DNA of 64,000 bases from WHSW01 sp963749365 (GTDB taxonomy: Bacteria > Actinomycetota > Thermoleophilia > Solirubrobacterales > 70-9): NCBI GenBank assembly GCA_963749365.1, contig CAVVME010000003.1, positions 62,001-126,000 of the forward strand. Reading direction: 5' to 3'. Below, piece by piece: positions 55,115 through 63,811 of the stretch. A program made the translations under genes and the position numbers. Each line of letters begins with the position of its first letter. The first letter of the stretch is position 1. The notes under the pieces are model-generated. The model did not search any database, had not been told where the DNA came from, and worked only from the letters and a program-made list of their open reading frames with translations.

Positions 55115-55447
55115 TCAGGCTCGATGGGCACGGAGCGCGACCACTGCCGCCGCCGTGGCGAGCGTCACCGCGGCGATCAGCCCGGCTCGCCGGTCGCGGG
55201 TGCCGAGCACCGCCCCGTCGGCCGCGGAGGACATCACCGATCCGCGCGAGGCCGCGGACAGGGCCGAGCCCGCCGAGGCGGCGGACCCGACCGAGAAGGC
55301 GGAGGCGAATGACCCCACCGAGCCGACCGAAAGCACAGAGCCCGTCGAGCCGACCGAGAGCACAGAGCCTCTGCAGCCGATCGAGAGCAGCGAGTCCCGC
55401 GACCACAGCGAGAGCCTCGACCCCTCGCCCTGAGCGGTTTCCGTCAT
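55115..55447 (-). CDS. Serine-periodic (X-X-Ser)n membrane protein
   Basis: A 110-residue protein. From residue 10 to 73, every third residue is serine for 22 consecutive triplets, except Cys25. The intervening positions are Gly, Val, Leu or Ala. A short Arg-rich linker (RDRRAG) and one membrane helix (about 89-105) end the protein. The ATG at 55447 has a GACACT six bases upstream. The opposite strand is also open across this stretch (acidic, Glu every third), so the coding strand is not beyond doubt; the membrane helix and start region favour minus. Confidence 0.65.
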   Translation of the reverse strand: MTETAQGEGSRLSLWSRDSLLSIGCRGSVLSVGSTGSVLSVGSVGSFASAFSVGSAASAGSALSAASRGSVMSSAADGAVLGTRDRRAGLIAAVTLATAAAVVALRAHRA

Positions 55448-55481
55448 CGACGCAGTGTCGCAGCAGCGATCATCTGAGCGG

Positions 55482-56312
55482 ATGACCCAGCCCGTGCCCG
55501 ACCCGGCGCTGCCGATCGCGGTCTTCGACTCCGGTGTAGGAGGCCTGACCGTGCTGCACGAGTGCCTGGTCTCGCTGCCCGAGGAGGATTACCTCTACCT
55601 CGGCGACGATGCCCGTTTTCCCTACGGCGCGAAGAGCGCCGAGGAGCTGCGACGGTGCGTCGAGCGCAACACCCGCTTCTTGCTCGAGCGCGGCGCGAAG
55701 CTGATCATGATTGCCTGCAACTCGGCCGCCGGGGCGGGGATCGACGCCGCCCGAGAGATCGCCGCCGAGCGCGGGGTCGAAGTCGTCGCCGTGATCGAGC
55801 CCGAGGCCGAGATCGCCGCCGCGATCACCGACACGGGTCGAGTCGGGGTGCTCGCGACCCCGGCCACCGTCGACGGCGGCGCCTACCTGCGGGCGCTCTC
55901 GCGCGCCCATCGCGAGCTCACCGTGACCGAGGTGGCCGCGCCCGACCTCGCGGCGATCATCCAGCGCGGGTTCCCGTTCTCGGAGGCCGTGGTCGAGAAG
56001 GTGCGCGCCTATTGCGCGCCGCTGCGCCGCGCCGAGGTCGACACGGTGATCCTCGGCTGCACGCACTACCCGCTGGTGGCGCCGATGCTGCAGCGCTTCC
56101 TCGGCCGCGAGGTGCGCCTGGTCACCGCCGGGCACGCGCTCGCGGCGACGGCGCAGCGGATCCTCGAAGGCCGCTCGCTCGAGGCAGCGGGCGCCGATGA
56201 GGGCGAGTACCGCTTCATCTGCACCGGGGATGCCGAGGCCTTCCGTCGGCTCGGAACCCGGTTCCTGCAGATGCCGCTCGGCGACGTCGAAATGGTTGAG
56301 ATGCCTGACTGA
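55482..56312 (+). CDS. murI: Glutamate racemase
   Basis: A 276-residue racemase supplying D-glutamate for peptidoglycan. The two catalytic cysteines lie in IACNSAAGAGIDAAR and ILGCTHYPLVAPML. The N-terminal FDSGVGGLTVLHE and GDDARFPYGAKS motifs are canonical. A GTG at 55455 is an alternative start that would add nine residues. Confidence 0.94.
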   Translation: MTQPVPDPALPIAVFDSGVGGLTVLHECLVSLPEEDYLYLGDDARFPYGAKSAEELRRCVERNTRFLLERGAKLIMIACNSAAGAGIDAAREIAAERGVEVVAVIEPEAEIAAAITDTGRVGVLATPATVDGGAYLRALSRAHRELTVTEVAAPDLAAIIQRGFPFSEAVVEKVRAYCAPLRRAEVDTVILGCTHYPLVAPMLQRFLGREVRLVTAGHALAATAQRILEGRSLEAAGADEGEYRFICTGDAEAFRRLGTRFLQMPLGDVEMVEMPD

Positions 56313-56331
56313 GGCGGGTGAGCACTGGCAT

Positions 56332-56337
56332 TACCCT
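56332..56337 (+). promoter_or_regulatory. Probable -10 (TACCCT) of the yqeY gene
   Basis: TACCCT lies 7 bases before the GTG at 56345. Confidence 0.5.
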
Positions 56338-56344
56338 TACCCGG

Positions 56345-56779
56345 GTGACGATCCTCGACCAGGTCCAGCAGGACACCCACGCCGCGCTCAAGGCCGGCGA
56401 GCGCGACCGCGTCGCGGCGCTGCGGATGGTCGCCGACGCTCTGCAGAAGGAGCGCAAGCGAGGTGGCGATGACGAGCTCGCGGTCCTGCGCCGCGAGCGC
56501 AAGCGACGGCTCGAAGCGGCCGAGGCCTACCGCGACGGGGGCAGCGCCGACCGCGCCGAGGCCGAGGAGTCCGAGGCGCGCGAGATCGAGCGCTACCTGC
56601 CCGCGGAGCTCTCGGACGCGGAGCTGGGCGGACTGGTCGATGCAGCGGTCGCCGAGAGTGGGGCCACCGCGGCAGGCGAGATCGGCAAGGTGATGGGCGC
56701 CCTGATGCCCAAGGTCGACGGCCGCGCCGACGGCAAGCGGGTCAGCGCCGCGGTGCGCGAGCGACTCGCGGACGGCTAA
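56345..56779 (+). CDS. yqeY: GatB/YqeY domain protein
   Basis: A 144-residue YqeY-type protein made of the tRNA-interacting helical domain also found at the C terminus of GatB. Visible family patterns are LKAGERDRVAALRMVADALQ, REIERYLPAELSDAEL and IGKVMGALMPKVDGRADGK. Its exact role is unproven. It lies one base before phoH, in the usual yqeY-phoH-ybeY-era neighbourhood. Confidence 0.9.
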   Translation: MTILDQVQQDTHAALKAGERDRVAALRMVADALQKERKRGGDDELAVLRRERKRRLEAAEAYRDGGSADRAEAEESEAREIERYLPAELSDAELGGLVDAAVAESGATAAGEIGKVMGALMPKVDGRADGKRVSAAVRERLADG

Positions 56780-57739
56780 GTGGCCAAGCGGCAGCTCACC
56801 CTCGACAACACGGTCGCCGCCGAGCTCGCCGGCACCGAGGACAGCGTCCTGCGCGAGCTCGAGGAGCGGCTCGGATGCGAGGTCTTCTTGCGCGGCAACG
56901 TGCTCACCCTCGACGGCGCCGACGACGACGTCAGCCGCGCCGCGACGATGGTCGACGAGCTCGTCGGCCTGATCGAGCGCGGGCACGACGTCGCCCCGGG
57001 GACGATCGACGCCGTGACCGGCGCGATCGAGGCCGAGCGGCCATCGGCCGAGATCCTCGAGGACCTCGTCTGGCGCCACCGGAACACCAAGGTTGCACCG
57101 CGGACCGTGAACCAGAAGCGCTACGTCGACTCGATCCGCAACCACACGGTCACCTTCGGCATCGGCCCCGCCGGGACCGGCAAGACCTTTCTCGCGGTGG
57201 CGATGGCGGTCGCGGCGCTCGACGCCCGCGAGATCAGCCGCATCATCCTCACGCGGCCCGCGGTCGAGGCGGGGGAGCGGCTCGGCTTCCTGCCCGGCGA
57301 CATCCAGGCGAAGGTCGATCCCTACCTGCGACCGCTCTTCGACGCCCTCTACGACATGCTCGACCCGGAGCGGGTGCTGACCTACTTCGACCGCGGGATC
57401 ATCGAGGTGGCGCCGCTGGCGTTCATGCGGGGCCGGACGCTCAACGACTCGTTCGTGATCCTCGACGAGGCGCAGAACACCAGCCCCGAGCAGATGAAGA
57501 TGTTCCTCACCCGCCTCGGCTTCGGCTCACGCATGGTCGTCACCGGGGACGTGACCCAGATCGACCTGCCGCGCGACCAGCGCTCGGGGCTGATCGTCGT
57601 CGGCGAGATCCTCGCCGCGGTGCAGGACATTGCGTTCGTGCGCTTCGGCGGCGAGGACGTAGTCCGCCACCAGCTCGTGCAGCGGATCGTCGCCGCCTAC
57701 GGCGAGTACTCCGAGCGCGACCAGCGCCCCGAAGGTTGA
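56780..57739 (+). CDS. phoH: PhoH-like ATPase
   Basis: A 319-residue PhoH/PhoL protein. An N-terminal KH-like region precedes the P-loop ATPase domain with GIGPAGTGKTFLAVAMAV, Walker B DSFVILDEAQNT and RMVVTGDVTQIDLP. It acts with YbeY in RNA quality control. The stop overlaps the ybeY TTG (TTGA). Confidence 0.93.
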   Translation: MAKRQLTLDNTVAAELAGTEDSVLRELEERLGCEVFLRGNVLTLDGADDDVSRAATMVDELVGLIERGHDVAPGTIDAVTGAIEAERPSAEILEDLVWRHRNTKVAPRTVNQKRYVDSIRNHTVTFGIGPAGTGKTFLAVAMAVAALDAREISRIILTRPAVEAGERLGFLPGDIQAKVDPYLRPLFDALYDMLDPERVLTYFDRGIIEVAPLAFMRGRTLNDSFVILDEAQNTSPEQMKMFLTRLGFGSRMVVTGDVTQIDLPRDQRSGLIVVGEILAAVQDIAFVRFGGEDVVRHQLVQRIVAAYGEYSERDQRPEG

Positions 57740-58098
57740 TCGACCTCTCAGACGTGCCGACGGAGCTGCGGGAGGCAGTGGCCGCGACGCTCGCCACGGC
57801 GGCGATCGTCGAGGGCCACCTCGCGGTCGAGTTGGTCGGCGCGGAGCGGATCACGGCCCTGAACCGCGAGCACCGCGGCCGGGACGTCGCCACCGACGTG
57901 CTCTCGTTTCCCGTCGACGGCCGCGGCCCCGCGAGCGGCCCGCGTGAGCTCGGCGACGTCGTCATCTGCCCCGAGCACGCCGACGACCTGATCGAGGCGA
58001 CCGTGCACGGCACCCTCCACCTCTGTGGTTACGACCATGAGACCGACGACGGCGAGATGTTGACCTTGCAAGCCGCGATACTTGCGTCCCTTGGCTAA
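57736..58098 (+). CDS. ybeY: Endoribonuclease YbeY (rRNA maturation)
   Basis: A 120-residue metalloprotein with the zinc motif HGTLHLCGYDHETDD (three histidines) and NREHRGRDVATDVLSFPV. It matures the 16S rRNA 3' end. The TTG at 57736 overlaps the phoH stop. The N-terminal part is shorter than in E. coli. Confidence 0.92.
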   Translation: MIDLSDVPTELREAVAATLATAAIVEGHLAVELVGAERITALNREHRGRDVATDVLSFPVDGRGPASGPRELGDVVICPEHADDLIEATVHGTLHLCGYDHETDDGEMLTLQAAILASLG

Positions 58099-59032
58099 CC
58101 GCGACACCCCCGGACGCGAAGCGGAGGAGGTGCGCGCTGGTAGCCGAGCCGGCATCATCGGCCTGGCCGGGCGGCCCAACGTCGGCAAGTCGACCCTCGT
58201 CAACGCGATCGTCGGCTCGAAGGTCGCGATCGTCTCCGACCGGCCGCAGACGACCAGGCGGGCGAACCGCGGGGTGGCGACCGATCCGGCGGCGGGGTGG
58301 CAGCTCGTGCTCGTCGACCTGCCGGGTGTCCAGCGCCCGCGCGACGTGCTCACCGAGCGCATGCAGCGCCGCGTCGAGCAGGAGCTCGAGGGCTCCGACG
58401 CCGCCCTCATCGTCGTCAACGGCGAGCAGGGCATCGGGCCGGGCGACCGCTTCATCGCCCGCCACCTGCTCACCGCCCGCTCGGCGGTCCCGGTGATCTG
58501 TGCGGTCAACAAGGTCGATCGCCTCGGGCCCGCGCAGACGACCGAGGTGCTCGCCGCCGCGGCTGAACTCGAGGTCGTGGATGAGATCTTTCCGGTTTCG
58601 GCGAAACTCGGAACGGGGATCACGTCGCTGGTCACCCGGCTCTCCGAGCTGATCCCCGAGGGGCCGCTGCTCTACCCGCCGGAGGAGCGCACCGACCAAC
58701 CGAGCCGGGTCCATCTCGCGGAGCTGATCCGCGAGCAGGTCCTGCGGCGGACCCGCGAGGAACTGCCGCACGCGGTCGAGGTCGCGGTCGAGGAGGTCCG
58801 CGAGCGCGAGGACGGGCTGATCGAGGTCGGGGCTCAGATCTGGGCCGAGACCGACTCGCAGAAGTCGATCCTGATCGGCAAGGGCGGGCGCATGGTCCGC
58901 GAGATCGGCACGGGGGCGCGCAAGGAGCTCGAGCGCGAGCTTGGCTCCAGGGTCTTCCTCGACCTGCAGGTGCGGGTGCGCGAGCGCTGGCGTCGCGACG
59001 AGGGTCTGCTCGACCGGCTCGGGATCGAGTAG
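58091..59032 (+). CDS. era: GTPase Era (30S assembly)
   Basis: A 313-residue Era with G1 GRPNVGKSTLVNAI, G3 DLPGVQRPRD and G4 NKVDRLG, and a C-terminal KH domain (KSILIGKGGRMVREIGTGAR) that binds the 16S 3' end. TTG codons at 58082 and 58091 are both possible starts; either overlaps ybeY by a few bases. The N-terminal 18 residues are variable. Confidence 0.95.
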   Translation: MANRDTPGREAEEVRAGSRAGIIGLAGRPNVGKSTLVNAIVGSKVAIVSDRPQTTRRANRGVATDPAAGWQLVLVDLPGVQRPRDVLTERMQRRVEQELEGSDAALIVVNGEQGIGPGDRFIARHLLTARSAVPVICAVNKVDRLGPAQTTEVLAAAAELEVVDEIFPVSAKLGTGITSLVTRLSELIPEGPLLYPPEERTDQPSRVHLAELIREQVLRRTREELPHAVEVAVEEVREREDGLIEVGAQIWAETDSQKSILIGKGGRMVREIGTGARKELERELGSRVFLDLQVRVRERWRRDEGLLDRLGIE

Positions 59033-59136
59033 CCGGAGTCAGGTCTCCGGCGCCGGGCTCGCCGTCCTCCTCGGCGTCGGCGACGAGGAAGTCCGGGCGA
59101 CGATCGCGAAGGCTAAGCAACCCGCCCGACGGGCAC

Positions 59137-59142
59137 TACGAT
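59137..59142 (+). promoter_or_regulatory. Probable -10 (TACGAT) of the hisIE-trp operon
   Basis: TACGAT lies 7 bases before the GTG at 59150. The downstream overlaps suggest that hisIE-trpE-trpG-trpD are transcribed from here. Confidence 0.55.
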
Positions 59143-59149
59143 CCCGGCG

Positions 59150-59764
59150 GTGTCCGAGCCGGTGAGATTCGACGAGCGCGGCCTCGTCCCCTGCGTGCTG
59201 CAGGACTGGAGCAGCGGCGAGGTGCTGACGCTCGCCTACATGAACGAGGAGGCCCTGAGCCTGACCAGGCAGACCGGCGAGGTCCACTTCTTCAGCCGCT
59301 CGCGCGACGAGCTGTGGCGGAAGGGGGAGAGCTCGGGCAACGTCCAGCGCCTGCGCCAGCTGCGCTACGACTGCGACGGCGACGCGGTCGTGGCACTGGT
59401 CGACCCCGCAGGCCCGGCCTGCCATACAGGCGAGCGAAGCTGCTTTCACCGCGAACTCGAGACCTCCGAGCGACCCGACCCGGCCGCCCACGAGGCGCTG
59501 GCCGAGCTGGCGCGGACCCTGCAGGCGCGTCGCGAGCAGCGGCCTGAGGGCTCATACACGGTCGAGTTGCTTGCCGACCCCGAGCGGGTCGCGGCCAAGC
59601 TGCGCGAGGAGGCCGACGAGGTCGCGCGCGCCGCCGCGCGGGAGTCCGACCAGCGCCTCGCCGAGGAGACCGCCGACCTGCTCTACCACCTCGAGGTCCT
59701 GTTGCTCTCGCGCGAGCTGCCGCTGTCGGCGGCCCTGGAGACCCTGAATGACCGTCGGCGCTGA
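59150..59764 (+). CDS. hisI: Bifunctional phosphoribosyl-AMP cyclohydrolase/phosphoribosyl-ATP pyrophosphatase
   Basis: A 204-residue HisIE for steps 2 and 3 of histidine synthesis. The HisI domain (1-110) has TLAYMNEEALSLT, GESSGNVQRL, the zinc-binding Asp/Cys motif YDCDGDAVVALV and GPACHTGERSCF. The HisE domain (115-200) has VAAKLREEADEVARAA and ETADLLYHLEVLLL. It overlaps trpE by 17 bases, joining histidine and tryptophan synthesis in one operon. Confidence 0.95.
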   Translation: MSEPVRFDERGLVPCVLQDWSSGEVLTLAYMNEEALSLTRQTGEVHFFSRSRDELWRKGESSGNVQRLRQLRYDCDGDAVVALVDPAGPACHTGERSCFHRELETSERPDPAAHEALAELARTLQARREQRPEGSYTVELLADPERVAAKLREEADEVARAAARESDQRLAEETADLLYHLEVLLLSRELPLSAALETLNDRRR

Positions 59765-61289
59765 GCTCGAGCCAGGGCTCGACGAGGTCAGAGCGGTCGC
59801 TAGGGACGCGAACGTTGTCCCGATCAGCTACCGGTTCATCGATGACTGCGAGACGCCGGTCTCGGCCTTTCTCAAGCTGCGTGAGGCGTTTCCGGGCCCG
59901 TCGTTCCTGCTCGAATCGGCCGAGCAGGGGCGACTGGGGCGCTATTCCTTCCTCGGCTTTCGGCCCCGGATCGAGCTCCGCTGGGCCGGCGGGACGCTGA
60001 CCGAGGTCCGCGACGGTGAGCGGATCGACAGCGCCGCCCCCGATCCCTACGCCTGTGCGGCCGTTGCTCTGAGCCGTTACCGGATCGCCTCCTCGCAGAC
60101 CCTGCCTCCTTTCGCGGGCGGGGCGGTTGGTTACTTCGGCTACGACCTGGTGCGCGCCGTCGAGCCGCTCGGCGAGCCGAACCCCGATCCGCTGGGCCTG
60201 CCCGACATGTCGCTGATCGTGTGCGAGTTGATGCTCGCCTTCGATCACCTACGACACGAGGTGACCGTGCTCGCCTACGCCTTCTGCGACGACGAGCAGG
60301 CGGTCGAGCCCGGCTATGACCGGGCTCGGGAGCTGATCGACCAGGCGCGCGAGGCGCTGCGCGGATCGGTGCCGCCGGCCGGCGCCCGTCCCCGGGTTGC
60401 CGACCGGCCTCCGGCGCCGCCGGCGTTCGAGCCCGAGGGCATTGATGGACCGTGGCGGTCGAACCTCTCGCGCGAGCATTTCGAGGCCAACGTCGCGCGA
60501 ATCGTCGAGTACGTGCGCGCCGGCGACGCCTTTCAGGTCGTCCCCTCGCAGCGCTTCTCGGCGCCGGCGACGGTCGAGGCGTTCTCGATCTACCGCGGCC
60601 TGCGGACGATCAACCCCTCCCCCTACATGTACTACCTGGAGTTCGGCGACTTCCAGATCGCCGGCGCCTCACCCGAGCCGCTGGTCAAGGTGACCGGCCG
60701 CCGGGTCGAGACGCGGCCGATCGCGGGCACGTATCCCCGCGGTGGCTCCGAGGACGAGGACCGTCGCCAAGCCGCGGCCCTGCTCGCCGACCCCAAGGAG
60801 CGCGCGGAGCACGTGATGCTGGTCGACCTCGGTCGAAACGACCTCGGCCGGGTCTGCGAGTACGGCAGCGTCGAGGTCGACGAGTACATGGCGGTCGAGA
60901 CCTACTCGCACGTCTTTCACATCGTCAGCCAGGTGTCGGGCAGGCTGCGCGAGGGGCTCGGCGCGATCGACGCGCTGGCGGCGGCGCTGCCGGCCGGCAC
61001 GCTCTCGGGTGCTCCCAAGGTCCGCGCGATGCAGATCATCGACGAGCTCGAGCCGCACAAGCGATGCTCCTACGGAGGCGCGATCGGCTACCTGAGCTTC
61101 ACCGGCGATCTCGACACGGCGATCCACATCCGCACCGCGGTGGTCAAGGACGGCGAGATCCACGTCCAGGCGGGGGGCGGCACGGTCGCCGACGCCCAGC
61201 CCGACTACGAGTACAGAGAATCCGTGGCGAAGGCGAAAGCGATGTTCGAAGCGGTCGAGCTCGCCGAGAGCCAGCCGGAGTGGGGATGA
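59748..61289 (+). CDS. trpE: Anthranilate synthase component I
   Basis: A 513-residue chorismate-utilising enzyme. The N-terminal domain (PVSAFLKLREAFPGPSFLLE) and catalytic domain (NPSPYMYYLEFGDFQIAGAS, LVDLGRNDLGRVC, GTLSGAPKVRAMQIIDELE, GYLSFTGDLDTAIHIRTAVV) are complete. The PIAGT motif reads PIAGTYPRGG, with Tyr where Arg is usual. It pairs with TrpG, encoded next with a 4-base overlap. Confidence 0.95.
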   Translation: MTVGAELEPGLDEVRAVARDANVVPISYRFIDDCETPVSAFLKLREAFPGPSFLLESAEQGRLGRYSFLGFRPRIELRWAGGTLTEVRDGERIDSAAPDPYACAAVALSRYRIASSQTLPPFAGGAVGYFGYDLVRAVEPLGEPNPDPLGLPDMSLIVCELMLAFDHLRHEVTVLAYAFCDDEQAVEPGYDRARELIDQAREALRGSVPPAGARPRVADRPPAPPAFEPEGIDGPWRSNLSREHFEANVARIVEYVRAGDAFQVVPSQRFSAPATVEAFSIYRGLRTINPSPYMYYLEFGDFQIAGASPEPLVKVTGRRVETRPIAGTYPRGGSEDEDRRQAAALLADPKERAEHVMLVDLGRNDLGRVCEYGSVEVDEYMAVETYSHVFHIVSQVSGRLREGLGAIDALAAALPAGTLSGAPKVRAMQIIDELEPHKRCSYGGAIGYLSFTGDLDTAIHIRTAVVKDGEIHVQAGGGTVADAQPDYEYRESVAKAKAMFEAVELAESQPEWG

Positions 61290-61867
61290 TGCGAGCCCTG
61301 GTAATCGACAACTACGACTCCTTCACCTACAACCTCGTCCAGTACCTGGGCGAGCTTGGGGCGGAGGTCGAGGTGGTGCGAAACGACAAGGCGACGGTCG
61401 CGGAGCTGCTCGAGCGGCGGCCGGATCGGCTGGTGATCTCGCCCGGCCCCTGCACCCCGGCGGAGGCCGGGATCTCGATCGACGCCTCACGCGAGTTTCC
61501 CGAAGCCGGGGTGCCGACGCTCGGCGTCTGCCTCGGCCACCAGGCGATGGTCGAGGCGTTTGGCGGGCGCACGATTCGGGGCGAGCCGATCCACGGCAAG
61601 GACGCCGAGGTGAGCCACGACGGTGCCGGCATCTACCGCGACCTGCCCAACCCCCTGTCCGCCGGCCGCTACCACTCGCTGATCGCCGACCCGGAGCTGC
61701 CGGTGGTGCTCGAGCGAACCGCCTCCTACGGCGAGGTCGTGATGGGCGTCCGTCACCGCGAGCTGCCGGCCGAGGGCGTGCAGTTCCATCCCGAGTCAGT
61801 GCTCACCCCCGATGGCAAGGCACTGCTCGCCAACTTCCTCGAGCGGCGAGCGGCGAGCGGCGAGTGA
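61286..61867 (+). CDS. trpG: Anthranilate synthase component II (glutamine amidotransferase)
   Basis: A 193-residue class I amidotransferase with the catalytic triad Cys in GVCLGHQAMVEAFGG and His-Glu in GVQFHPES, plus the ISPGPCTPAEAG oxyanion region. It supplies ammonia from glutamine to TrpE. The ATGATG start overlaps the trpE stop. In some bacteria the same subunit also serves p-aminobenzoate synthase. Confidence 0.95.
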   Translation: MMRALVIDNYDSFTYNLVQYLGELGAEVEVVRNDKATVAELLERRPDRLVISPGPCTPAEAGISIDASREFPEAGVPTLGVCLGHQAMVEAFGGRTIRGEPIHGKDAEVSHDGAGIYRDLPNPLSAGRYHSLIADPELPVVLERTASYGEVVMGVRHRELPAEGVQFHPESVLTPDGKALLANFLERRAASGE

Positions 61868-62892
61868 CGAATCCGATCCTCACCCGGGCGATCGACGAGC
61901 TCGCCGACGGCGGGCACCTGAGCGCCGACCACGCCTCGACGGTCCTCGACGAGGTGATGGAGGGTCGTGGCGGAGAGGTCCAGACCGCGGCCTTCCTGAT
62001 CGCACTGCGCGCCAAGGGCGAGACCGTGGCCGAGCTGGTCGGGCTGGCGCGGACGATGCGCCGGCTCTCCGCCTCGGTGGAGACGGGACGCCAGGACCTG
62101 GTCGACACCGCCGGCACCGGCGGCGGCCCGAGCACGTTCAACATCTCGACCGCCGCGGCGCTGGTCACCGCCGGCGCGGGCTGCGCGGTCGCCAAGCACG
62201 GCAACCGATCGAGCACCAGCCGCTGTGGCTCCGCCGACCTGCTCGAGGCGCTGGGCGTCGAGATCGAGCTCGATCCGCCCGCGATCTCGCGCTGCATCGA
62301 TGAGCTCGGGTTCGGGTTCATGTTCGCCCCCCGCCATCACGCGGCGATGAAGCACGTCGCCGGTGTGCGCAAGCAGCTCGGCGTGCGGACGATCTTCAAC
62401 CTGCTCGGTCCGCTGACCAATCCCGCCGGGGCGCGCCGGCAGCTGCTCGGCGTCTCAGACCGCCTGTTCCAGGAGACGATCGCCGAGGCGCTGCTCGGGC
62501 TCGGCTGCGAGCGCGCCCTGGTCGTCTCCGCCGACGACGGGCTCGACGAAATCAGCATCGGTGGCCGGACGCGGATCGTCGAGGTGGCCGACGGGACGAC
62601 CGCGGAGTGGTTCATCACCCCCGAGGACCTTGGGGTCGCCCGGGTCGAGATCGCCGAGATCGCCGGCGCCGACCCGCCCGCGAATGCCGCCCTGGTGCGC
62701 TCGCTGCTGGCCGGGGAGCAGGGCCCCTCGCGCGACGTCGTCCTCATCAACGCCGCCGCCGCGATCCTCGCCGCGGGTGGCGCCCACGACCTCGGGGCGG
62801 CGGTCGAGCGTGCCCGGGAGTCGATCGACTCTGGAGCGGCGGAAGGGGTACTGGAGCGGCTGGTCCGGCTCAGCGGCGAGCTCGCGGCATGA
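61864..62892 (+). CDS. trpD: Anthranilate phosphoribosyltransferase
   Basis: A 342-residue TrpD for the second committed step of tryptophan synthesis. The phosphoribosyl-binding motif DTAGTGGGPSTFNISTAAAL, the KHGNRSST loop and FNLLGPLTNPAGAR are complete. The GTG start overlaps the trpG stop (GTGA). It precedes trpC by 28 bases. Confidence 0.96.
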   Translation: MTNPILTRAIDELADGGHLSADHASTVLDEVMEGRGGEVQTAAFLIALRAKGETVAELVGLARTMRRLSASVETGRQDLVDTAGTGGGPSTFNISTAAALVTAGAGCAVAKHGNRSSTSRCGSADLLEALGVEIELDPPAISRCIDELGFGFMFAPRHHAAMKHVAGVRKQLGVRTIFNLLGPLTNPAGARRQLLGVSDRLFQETIAEALLGLGCERALVVSADDGLDEISIGGRTRIVEVADGTTAEWFITPEDLGVARVEIAEIAGADPPANAALVRSLLAGEQGPSRDVVLINAAAAILAAGGAHDLGAAVERARESIDSGAAEGVLERLVRLSGELAA

Positions 62893-62905
62893 GCTGCGGC
62901 TGCTC

Positions 62906-62911
62906 TACCCT
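62906..62911 (+). promoter_or_regulatory. Probable -10 (TACCCT) of trpC
   Basis: TACCCT lies 9 bases before the ATG at 62921, so trpC may have a promoter of its own inside the operon. Confidence 0.45.
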
Positions 62912-62920
62912 GGGCGGCGG

Positions 62921-63754
62921 ATGAGCAAGCTCGAGCAGCTCGTTGGGGCGGCGCGGGAGGACGTCGAGCAGCGAAAGAGCCAGGTCCCGGTCGCGGACCT
63001 GCGTGACGCGGTCGGCACCCTGAGCGGCTCGCGACCGTTCAGCGAAGCGCTCGTCCGCGACGGGCTCTCGTTGATCGCCGAGTTCAAGCGCCGTTCGCCG
63101 AGCTCGGGCGAGATCGCCGCGGATGCATCGGTGGCGGAGGTCTGCGGCGCCTACGAGCGCGGCGGCGCCGCGGCGATCTCGGTGCTCACAGACCAGCGGC
63201 ACTTCGGCGGCTCCCTGGACGATCTGCGGGCCGCGCGCGCGGCCTCGAGCCTGCCGATCCTGCGCAAGGACTTCATCGTCGACGTCTACCAGCTCTACGA
63301 GGCGGCGGTCAATGGAGCCGACGCGGTGCTGCTGATCGTCGCCGCTCTCCCTGCCGAGGACCTCTCGCTGCTCAGCGAGGAGGCGGAGCAGCTCGATCTC
63401 GACTGCCTGGTCGAGGTACACGACGAGCGCGAGCTCGAGCTCGCGCTCGAGCTCGAGGCTGAGGTGATCGGGATCAACAACCGCGATCTCGGCGACTTCA
63501 CCGTCAGCCTCGAGACCACTGCCGAGCTGATCACCGACGTCCCGGCGGGCAAGGCGGTCGTCTCCGAATCCGGGTACTCGCACCCCGACCAGCTCGCCGA
63601 GCTCGAGCGCATCGGCTGCGATGCGGTTCTCATCGGCGAGACGCTGATGCGCTCCGAGGACCCCGAGGCGGCGGTGCGGGCGCTGACCATGGACGAGGCC
63701 ACCGGCGAGCAGCTCGCGGACCTCGCCACCGAGCAACGCGGCGCCGATTCTTAG
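62921..63754 (+). CDS. trpC: Indole-3-glycerol phosphate synthase
   Basis: A 277-residue TIM-barrel enzyme with LIAEFKRRSPSSGEIA (catalytic Glu/Lys), AISVLTDQRHFGGSLDDL, PILRKDFIVDVYQLYEA, IGINNRDLGDFTVSLE and VVSESGYSHPDQL. It forms indole-glycerol phosphate. trpF and trpBA are not within the window; trpA/trpB may lie downstream. Confidence 0.96.
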   Translation: MSKLEQLVGAAREDVEQRKSQVPVADLRDAVGTLSGSRPFSEALVRDGLSLIAEFKRRSPSSGEIAADASVAEVCGAYERGGAAAISVLTDQRHFGGSLDDLRAARAASSLPILRKDFIVDVYQLYEAAVNGADAVLLIVAALPAEDLSLLSEEAEQLDLDCLVEVHDERELELALELEAEVIGINNRDLGDFTVSLETTAELITDVPAGKAVVSESGYSHPDQLAELERIGCDAVLIGETLMRSEDPEAAVRALTMDEATGEQLADLATEQRGADS

Positions 63755-63773
63755 CCGGCCTTTGAGCTCCGGT

Positions 63774-63779
63774 TAGGGT
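63774..63779 (+). promoter_or_regulatory. Probable -10 (TAGGGT) of the protease gene
   Basis: TAGGGT lies about 31 bases before the GTG at 63811, so the short leader would contain the hairpin at 63791-63811. Confidence 0.4.
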
Positions 63780-63790
63780 GGCTTGACCCG

Positions 63791-63811
63791 CGCCGGGCAC
63801 CCTGCCCGGCG
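63791..63811 (+). promoter_or_regulatory. Perfect hairpin ending in the start codon of the last gene
   Basis: CGCCGGGCA and TGCCCGGCG form a 9-bp perfect stem with a 3-base loop. Its last base is the G of the GTG start. It could restrain translation, or be a terminator for trpC without a T-run. Confidence 0.5.

Noticed and set aside
55155..55433. Plus-strand frame encoding an acidic protein with Glu every third residue
   Set aside because: It mirrors the minus-strand serine-periodic gene, has no natural-looking N terminus or promoter, and stops before murI. The minus-strand frame offers a coherent start and a membrane helix. Kept as a caveat because third-position composition does not separate the two.
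58632..59120. Minus-strand frame opposite the end of era
   Set aside because: It is Arg/Ala/Pro-rich and covered by era, which has intact G motifs and a KH domain.
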